Source: Sipunculus nudus (taxonomy: Eukaryota; Annelida; Sipuncula; Golfingiida; Sipunculidae). Taken from it: 64,000 nucleotides of DNA. The notes beneath the pieces were generated by a model. The model did no database searches, was not told the DNA's origin, and saw nothing but the letters and a program-made list of their open reading frames with translations. This document shows, piece by piece, positions 29,501 through 40,269 of the stretch (position 1 is its first letter; each line of letters opens with the position of its first letter). The stretch covers positions 6,944,001-7,008,000 of the forward strand of contig CM049310.1 in the NCBI GenBank assembly GCA_026874595.1, written 5' to 3'. The position numbers and the translations under genes are program-made.

Positions 29501-32500
29501 GGCAGCGTGAAATGTCTAGGGGAATGATTAAAGAAGTCAGTGGTTTTTTGTTAACAAATAACTATAATTTATTCTTAAAACACTCCTAACATTACAATGA
29601 ACTAAATCAATACAATTATACAGTAAAACAGCGGTATAACAACAAATCAATACAATCACACAGAAAAATAAACAATGTGCACAGTGCCTGGATACCGACA
29701 CCGTCACAACGATAAGTTTTTTAAATGTATACTCTCGGTAAATGACAGTCCAGTGTAAAGCTCTTGTAACAATTCAGAAAGTAAACTGAAGTCCAAATGC
29801 ATAACATCCAGGATAAAGTCTGAAAAAAATGTATAATTGACGCACACGTCGGATAAGGTCCCAGAAACTGACACACGCTTCTGCGTCCGCTAGAAATCTT
29901 ATCTGCTCTCTGCTCCCGGCTCTAAAACACAGCCCCTTTATATACTCTTCACCCCAAGCCGAGAATTTTCCACTTCTGGAACAGTCTATAAGAGCCTACA
30001 CAACACAGTAAACACACGTTACAGGAATCATCTAGAAGAACATCGCTGTGTGTCTCTACACACCATGGTGTACACGTGACTCACGACCAGGTGAGAAAGC
30101 CGCTAGCTAGCATGACAACGAGAGTTCAACCAGTACGGATTAAACATAGAATGCAACAAACGGCCCGGCGAGGGTGTCACAACACGAGTTACGCCCGTGT
30201 CACACAATTAAAAGAGCACCTGTAACAATATATAAATATAAATATATTCTTCCAATTTACCAAAGGAATAATGAAACTCTGAATATAACATTTATTCATG
30301 AGGTGATATTCGTATTTTCTTGTCGAGTTGCGTAATTTTTCTTCCATCATTAATGATTTGATTAAAATATATTTTTCACTATTTCATTGAGTAAACAAGC
30401 TATGTTGTTATGTTTCAGTCACAGACCCGTGTGCTCGCACACCTTGCCGACATGGAGGATACTGTCAGCGGACCGGCTGGGGCAGCTACAGATGTCAATG
30501 TCCTCGTGGTTATACTGGAAACAACTGTGAGGAACGTGAGTTCAGCTTCTGTATTATATAAAACGTAATAAAGTGCCAAATCTTGTCATCTAGTAAAGCC
30601 TTGTATTTTAATTCTGCTGTAAGCCTGGTGCTTCATTCCTGAAAATTATTCTGCTGAAGTATCATTTCACTTCATTGCCTCTTGCTTTAAGTTTAAGCGC
30701 CCCCTGCTATGTATGTCTCCTTTAGCAAGCGCTTCATGTTACATCCCTTTGCTTAAAGCTTTCTTGTTGATTATTCCCAGTTTCCGTTCATGCCGTAATA
30801 TTACAGCTTCTGTTCATGCTTATTGCTAAGGAGATCAATGCGATTAAATCTGCATGGGGTATGGGACGATTTCTGTAGGGAGACACTTCACTGGTTGTGG
30901 ACATGTTTTATGCTGTAAACAGAACAACCGGACTTTGCTTTTCATAACAAACGTAGTCTGTAGATTGGTTTAGGTACTCTAACATGTAGTAGTTTATAAA
31001 CCTTATTTACCTCATACGTTTTCAGAAACCATGGTAACGCCCATGGCCTCGTGACTAAATTGGAACTGAATATTGATACAGAGTTATTTGAGTTAGCTAG
31101 ATAAGACTACACTTTGAGTGTCAATACCCACCAGACGTCTCTCTGTTATCCTCAGTTGCTCTTTATGGTATACTTGTGTAAAAAAATAGAGAAAAACTCC
31201 GACGGAAAAGGGATCTGGTTCGTCACATTAGTTCTGCGATTTTGTTTAAGTAAATTGTAAATGGACAATGCTAAAACTCAAATATTTCTGCGTATGCTTG
31301 CCAAAATAGCGCATGTGTAGAAACTTGATAATTCATGAAGATTTTCACCAAATGGAACTGATGACTACAGAGAGACCTCCAGTGAACATATCCCAACAAG
31401 AATAACTCTGATTGATTCCAAATTAAGTAGTCTACCTCTGATTGGCCTTAATCCATGTTTTGAAGCACAAAAATGTTGGCAGATTTCGAAAATCCTGACG
31501 AAGCACGTACCGGATGTTTTTCCTAACCAACCTCATTTTTATAACCTTTTTAGATATAGCGATCACCCGTTGTCCGGCGTTCGCCCGGTTGTCCGGCCGT
31601 CCGTTCGTTAACGGGGCACAAATCTTAACCGTTAGAATTAGATACATCTAACTCTATATTCAGGGAGGTTCTAGGCAAGTCTCTCTGGAAACCTGAATTA
31701 GGTCATGGTGACCTATATTCTGCGACCTACGGGACAAAAATATGGTTTTGAGCACTGAGACAGGGCACAAATTGTATCCATTCGGCCTTAGATTATTCAT
31801 ACATTACTTTCTGGGAGGTTCTAGGCAAATGTTCTTGAAAACATAAAATTAGGTCATTATAAGACCTGTATTCTGCGACCTATAGAAAAAATGTGTCAAA
31901 GGGGCACAGTGAATGTCAGATTTGCTCAAATTGTATCTGTTAGGCCAAGAATCCTCTAACGCAATATTTAGGGAGGTTCTTGACAAATCTCCATGGAAAC
32001 GTGAAATTATGTCCTGGTGACATATTTTGGGACCTATGGGCCGAAAACCTTCTGAGCACCCAGACAGTCAGATGGGGCATCCAGGGAGGTTCTAGGCAAG
32101 TCTCCCTGGAAACCTGAAATTAGGTCATGATGACCTATATTCTGCGACCTACGGGACATAAAATATGATTTTGAGCACTGAGACAGGGCACAAATTGTAT
32201 CCATTACGCCTAGAATCTTCTTATGTAACATTCTGGGAGGTCCTGGGCACATCTCCTTGGAAAAATGAAATGGAACACAGTGACCTATTTTCTTCGACCT
32301 ATAGGAAAAATGTCATTAGAGAACAATGAATCATGTCAAATCTCCTAGGAAACCTGAACCTATATTCTGTGACCTACGAGCCTAAAACGTGATTTGAGCA
32401 CCCGGACAGTCAGACGGGGATATATTGTACCCCTTAGGCCTAGAATCTTCTAATGTTACATTGAAGGAAGTCCCTTTGCAAATGTCCAATGAAACATGGT

Positions 32501-35500
32501 ATAAGGTCACTGTGACTAATGTTCTGCAAGCATTAGGAAAAAGATGTCATTTGAGCACCCTGAATGTCAAATGGGCACAAATCCCATCTGCTGGCCGAGA
32601 GGTTCCAGGGAGGTTCTAGGCAAACCTGAAATTAGGTCATTGGGACTTATATTCTATGAGCTACTAGCAAACAATATTATTCTGCGCACCCAGAGAGTCA
32701 CACAGGGCACAAAACTTAACTGTTCAACCCAGAACCTTCTATTGTAAAATCCAGGAGGTCCTTGGCAAATCTCCATCGAATGTTGAAATATGTTCACTGT
32801 GCCATATATTCTGTCAGCTAGAGGAAAAGACTTGATTTTAGCACTGTGAAAGTCAGATATGCGCAAATCATAACGGTTTGACCTCAAACCTTTTAACTTA
32901 GAATTCAAGGTGGTCTCGGACAAATCTCCTTCAACACCATTGTGTCCTTTTCAGCACCCAGAAAGTCAGATGTGGCCATAATCTAAAATATTGGATCCAG
33001 AAACATGATTTAAATGTATCTATGGAAACCAAAATAAGGTCACTGTGATTATATTATGTAAGCAATGTGATATAACCATAATAACCATAATGTCAGATGG
33101 GTAAAGATGGTAGCAGTTGGACCTAGAAACTTCTTATCCAATCAAGATCAAGGGATGGCCCTGCAGGGCCCTGTAAACTCTTCTAAGAAACACTGTGAAC
33201 CATATTCTGTCGGCATTTGGCACCAGATAAGTTAGATGGACACGAATCATAGCAGTTGGACATAGACCTTAGCGTATAGGGAGTTCTTGGTAAAATCTTC
33301 TTGGAGCCCAAAATAAGGTTGCTTTATCCTATTTTCTATGGCCTTAGATAAAACTTCTGATTTTGAGCACTCTGGAAGTCATTTTATTCATTGTTCAAGC
33401 GTTCTCAACAATTATTTTTCACCAGCTGATAACATTAATAATTAATCCATGCATCACCTGTATGTCAAATTCAGCTGAGCGTCATGGCTCATGGACCACT
33501 TGTCATTCGATCGGTCGCTGAAGCTACGGATGTTGTCCCGCACACATGGCAGAGCAGTCTGGCTTCCGTATGGCTTGGTGTATGGGTGCTCGTGCAAGTG
33601 ACCAATGTCAAAATCCTTGCTCAGGCCACGCACTAAAATAGTTGTTCTATGGATAACTGTTCCCATATTACGTTTATCCTTTGCCTGGTTAATTAAAACT
33701 AGGAGCAATTTAATATTGGTAACTTATGCAAGTGCAAAGATTCCTTAAAGGATTGTTGAAAGACATGGAAAATGAAAAGTTTGTGTTTAACAAATACACC
33801 ATTTCATGGCTTTAATCGAATTGTTGTATTTTTCCCGGCAAGCTTCCTACCAAACAAAATTTCATGCGTTTTGTCTAGACAGATGAAACAAATCATCCTC
33901 TCAGCGTCCGTAGAACAATTATATTTTTTTGGTGTCGATTTATGTATAATCTCTATATGTATTTTTGTTTTCATTTTCAGAAGACAACGTAATGAATAAC
34001 TACAAAATCAGCCCTTATTTGTTTGCATGAAATCCGAAGTTCAATATGAACAAAATCCAAAATACTGACCATTTTCATTTAATATTAATAAATACTTTAA
34101 AAAATAATATTAATACTAATAAATTATTTTTTGTTAAAGCACGTTTCTTTAAATACAGACAAATTTGACTTGATTCTTTACTTTGGCGCACTGCGTTGGT
34201 TTACACGTTCGGTCGCTTTTAAATTAAATTTTCATTTTCCGCTGATCATGAGCCTAACGATGAAGTAACTATAAATAAAATATTCCTTGTCTATATGTTA
34301 TTTTAGAGTGATCATGCTCATCTATGATGGAAACATCTTTCCCCCTTTTATTTTGATATCCTTTATTTCCTGCTGGAATCCTATAAATCGTTGTTGGTAT
34401 ATGCAATCCTAAAGCATTTTGTTTTTTATATATTAAGCATATTTTTTCATTTCTTTCCTTATTTTATCATGTTTCTTGTTATTTACCTATGCTTCCTGCT
34501 TGAGCACTGTAATGTATTGGTTGTATCTGCATGGCATCTGTATTTCGCTTGCTATAGCTGACCCTTGCAGTAGAGACCCGTGTATGAACGGTGGTAGTTG
34601 TTATAAGAACAAGAACTCATTCCAATGTGTTTGTCCCTGGGACTTCTACGGCCGTACTTGCGAACAGAGAAGTGGCCTACGCTTAATGGCCACTACAGTT
34701 GAAGGTAATTCATCAGCAACCAACCGAACAAATACCACAGGTAATTATAGTTTAAAAATTATATCTTATGCAAATATCACGTGTTTGTTCATTATTTCAC
34801 AATGATTTCCTAATATATTTGATCCATGTGGATACGGTATTCATGAAAATGAATTCTTCCCAAAATATAACGCTACTTCGAATAATTCTCCTGGGGAGTT
34901 ATTCGTCAGGCGATGAAGAAAACATGACAAAAGGATTACCGGGATGAAATATAATATTTGCACTTTGTGAAATTAGAACACCAAGTACTTATTCAGTTGT
35001 TTGTGTGCGACTAATAATTATAACATAAACAATGACATGTGGTATTTTGTGATACTGTAGAAAAGTCCCATTTACATTTAACAGTCCATAATATAGCTCG
35101 ATCTTTTGGCATATATCAGGACCACTAGGGTTCAGAATTTAGATTTAGGTTCCTACATTTCAGGAGGTGGGTTTTGTGCATACAATCCATGCAGGAACGG
35201 TGGAACATGTAGAGAAACAGGCGATGATTACAGATGTGATTGTCCTGAAAACTACCAGGGCGAAAACTGTGAAGTTGGTAAGTATGACATAAACATCGTC
35301 CAGTGTCACCAAAATGCCATTATCATTACATTTTATCTTGAGAAGACTGTTCAGTGAACTGACAGACAACAAGACACAAGTGTAACACGTATCAAAATAC
35401 GTGAAGGAACGGCCTAGAGGCACACATAGACCCCCGTTTAACTAGACAAGTGTGGCATCAGTGGTTGGGCGCGACGAACAGACAGACGCGGACTATTTTA

Positions 35501-38500
35501 TTAGTCCTTACTCCTTGCGGCGGGGGACAACTATTTTCAGGATTAAACAACTAGAGGCACTGGGCCTAAACTTCTAGGAAGGCAAAGAATTGATACCGTC
35601 GGTCTAATCATGAGAAATAAACTGCCTCGTGTACCTGTTTAATAATACAAATATTTAAGTCAGGCACTCATGTACAAGTATTTTCTTGAATACGGGATTT
35701 TTTTGTACACATTTTTTATTATGTACGCCCCCTGAAATGTCCTTACCTTTTTCAATTTAGAGGATGGGGGCCGGAAAGATAACGCTCAGCCCATGCATAT
35801 GTAAAAATTACCATCGCATAATAGAACATATATCAGCAGATGAAATAAAAATTATTAACTGTTTAAAAACTGTAAAAAATTAAAACTGTTGTTATTTGAC
35901 CCATCTCAAGGCCAACGAAGGTTGAGTGATACAAATGATATTAGACATAATGATACAACATTTCATGCTGAAGATTTTTTTTAGAAATTGTTCGAAACGC
36001 CTGTGAAAGCAACCCATGCAAGAATGGCGCCAGATGCGTGCAGGCGGATAGGGCGTTCATTTGTGAATGTCCGCGAGGCTATACTGGAGACAGATGTGAC
36101 AAGAGAGCTAGTAAGTAACAACGTTCAAATGGTAGCAAATAACTGATATTTGTGCATGCGATTCATGGGGGCCCCTCTGGCGGGTCGCTTTTATGTCCAC
36201 CCCCAGGCGGCAGTCTTAACATTTCTCCCTATATGCTACCATAATTCCTACCCCCTGCCGATTTTTTTTTTTTGTGTATGGAATAATGATTTAGAAAAGA
36301 TTAATTTGAATAAAAATGTTCAAACTTACGTGTACTGCAGAGGACTGTGGCGGCTGTGGCACTGAACAACCAGGCACTTATCCCGCCTGTTACGAGCCCG
36401 GAAATGACGTTGTAAAGGTACCGTATGGATGCTGTAAACGGACTGTAAAAAGGAGCGTCCCTGTCTACACACGATACCCCTACCGCAGAGGATCCAGTGA
36501 GAGAATAAGGGGATACAGGAACGCGTGAGTTATTTTTATGCATTATATGATGTATGGAGTACACTTATATATGTGGGTTTGGACCTGGACTATAAAAAAA
36601 TGATAATAGTACATTCGATTATATAAAATATGATGCCTTTAATAATTTCAGGATATCTCTTAATGGTAAAAAAATGGTTCAATTTAAAATTATTATAAAA
36701 TCTTATGAAGGAAATAAATGATTTTAGTTATTTATTGCAAGTTAATTTAATCAAGATGAACGTTTAAATGATTCGTTTTACATGGTAAAAAATATAAAAT
36801 ACAAACTAATGATAATATCATTTTTTTGTCAGTCAGTGTCACAATCAGAAAACAATTTTTTTCTCATCGGATACAAAAAAATGAATGTTCATCATATACA
36901 TAAATCAGATTTTAAATGAGTTGCACAAGATGAGCTTTTAAATGACACAGGTTCCTCCACGGGACAGATTTACATGGTATATAATATAAAATCATATGGT
37001 AAATATGAGTTTATGTGATATAATTAAAAGCAAAATGTTTATAAACGTCAAAATAATTTAATAATTTTAGAGAAGCTGTTGTTAACAAGAAATTAGATAA
37101 GAACTTTCCCCATGAATTTCTTCCCAATAAATTTCACAATTTAACCTTTAATGACTGTTAAGCATTTGGATTCATATTGTCATTTTTTTTATTTTGACTG
37201 TATGTTTACCTTCGTCTTTATAAGATAAGTGTAAATCCAAATATAAATTAGAATGCACTCAGTGGGTGCATATATCGCCACCAAGGCAACACGATTCTGC
37301 CAGACCTGCCCCTAATAACATATCCCAGTATTTAATGGGTTTGATTACCTTGCCAATGTCCCAGCAGTCCGCTAAGAAATTTCTTCTATAGTTTTTAAAC
37401 AATCCTGCTTACATAGTAAAAAGAAACAACCAAGTCTGGGTGAAAACATAAACTCTTTGGCGGAGATAATGAAATATTGAACTCGCATGTCAGCATGTCT
37501 CGCATTTTATCAAATCATGTACCATTGGCATACATCCAGTATCTAAAAAATAACATTTAGTTTGAATTTTCTTATTACATTACCATTATGAACCCGATAA
37601 TTGACCGATACATCGCAGTGAAAAGACAAAGATTTATGTAAATTAGTGAAAAATTTCGTCAGGAGAAAGATGTTGAGCTGTGAAATCGATGCCTCTAGTG
37701 TCCCCAGCATAAACGAATTCATTGATTTCATCTGGTGTAATTTCAGGCGCCGCCGTTTTATTGGCTTTTGTACTAGGTAAATGATATTTCACTCACCTAT
37801 TTTCACGACAGCAGTGGTATGGTATAAAATCTTATTGTATGGCGATACTTCTAATGCTTGATATTTTAAAGCTTGATGGCTGTATGTTTTAATAATTTAT
37901 AATTATCTAGACAATCCTTGAAATTTTAGGAACATTTTTTATTTTGATTTTTTATTCATAGTGCAAAGGCCTGTTAGAAATATTTTGTTTTCTATTTCCT
38001 TTATGTAAGAGTTTGGCATAACTTCAGGTTCCAGTGTATGTTCTTGCAGAGAGCGGGGAGATAAGGTTGTTTCTGGTCATACATTTCAATGTTCTTTTTG
38101 AATATTTCTTTATGGAGGTGACCGCTTCCAATATCCTATTCTTAACCTAAGTATGTACATCCTCAGAGTTCTGTGTGGGTTTGGGAGTACCTGACATGGC
38201 GGTAGCACTCGCTTCCTGTCATGTATTTTATATCCGGGTGTCACTCAGGCCCGGTGCCTATCACACCTGGTCCTGGATGTGTATTTATCCCCATTGTTGG
38301 GTCTTTACACCGAGGTACCTTCAAAAGACCCACTCCTCTGTAAGTGACACACACTGTTTGGTGCACCCCTCTGCTGAGCGCCTACCATGGTTGGGGTCAC
38401 CCCTGGTATCCTCACCGTTCCTTGACTGATATTTGAACATCCCGGCTCTGAGCAGAGTGCTCTGTCCCTAGACCACAGAAAGGTTTCATTGCTTAATACT

Positions 38501-40213
38501 TTTCATGAGTGATTGGGACATATTTTTATTAATTTAGAAGATTGCGATCTATCTTTGGCGATACCTTAACAGCTTTAATTTATTCAGGAAAGCCTCTATG
38601 TGATGTTAAATTGCATATAGTTAGAAAAGCCTGGGATCAAGTGTTAGGCAAGGTCATTTCATGCCTTATTTATATTTAGAAGAAAAAAACACTTGGGTTG
38701 TGTGCCTGGCAATGCTGTAAAATCTGAATATAAATTTAGAATAGCTTGTCATTTCTCTTTTCTGTGATACTGATTTGAGCTTGAGCTTTATTTACAAGAG
38801 CTTTGAACTTACAGAGCTTTGAATCTACCTTGTGATGCCATGTATTAGTTTGTAAATACCATTCATCTTGCACGCAAATTTAATAATGCTGTGTCTTTAG
38901 TTGGTGACTGGCTTTATCGCTTAATTAGAATATTACATTTCCATTTTTTATAGTAATGTTTTATATATGACGCTGTAAAAGGTGAAAGCCGAGTTAACAT
39001 AAAACGCTTACTCTGTGATCATTTCAACCAGTTTTCTCTCTGCATTTTTGTCTTTACGTTAAAAAATTAGAATATTACATTTCCATTTTTCATAGTAATG
39101 TTATATATGTGACGCTGTAAAAGGTGAAAGCCGAGTTTACATAAAACGCTTTGTCTGTGATCATTTCCACCAGTTTCAGTTTTCTCTCTGTATTTTTGTC
39201 TTTACGTTAAAAAATTAGAACATGTAAAACCGTGTATACATCGACATTATGTATGAGATTTGATCCTGTCTTTGTACCATCGAGTAATTGTAAATTGATA
39301 CTTTTTGGTTATACACCCAGCGTTATGGCTCAGCTGTTATGATTACCATTACAATTATAACTATTCATAATAAGAGGTAGGGTCATTCAATTTTCAGATC
39401 GAGATCATGTAATTATAATCTGGTAATGATCCATTATTTGTTAGTGAGTGGCCCCTTTCTTTTAACCCCTGACGAAATATATTTATAAGTTTATTATATA
39501 ACATACAGCTTTGGAATTTATCAATATTATAATTTCCTAAATGTATACATTTGCATGCAAGCCAGTCCTACTTGTGTTAGTCACTGTCTATATGACCACT
39601 GTCTGTGTGTTAGTCACTGTCTATATGACCACTGTCTGTGTGTTAGTCACTGTCTATATGACCACTGTCTGTGTATTAATGATATTGTTTTCTTTTCTTC
39701 AGGACGCTGTGTGTTGAACACGGAACTTGTTACAGAGAACAGCGCCAGACGAGGGCGTACTGCTGCGATAACGCCATCAAACTTAACACCTGGGGAACGT
39801 CCTATTGTATAGGTAAAGATACACGTGTTCCAAATATTACACGGCAGTATTATTGTTTTTGTCCTGATTGTAAGTATGTATGTTATTGTGTGTGTATGTA
39901 CCGACTTCCTTTGTCGAAGGGTAGAGCATATGGCTCAGAGCCGGAAGATCATGAGCTCGAATCTCGGCCGAGGCGGTCAGATTTTTCACTTCCGCCCCCA
40001 CCAAGGGTGGGCGCTCTCCAGGCTTAACGGGGACACTGTACTCCATAGTAATGGTCCACTCACAAAAATATTTCGGAATTCCTAGGTATTTCACACCCAG
40101 GACCCGAAAGTGCGATACACACAGCCTGTTTAGCATTAAAACCAGCGTTAAAAATGGGGGCATTTACCTCAACCAAAAAGAATTATGAAAAATGTATGTA
40201 TATTTGTTTAGAC

Positions 40214-40269
<56 letters not shown>

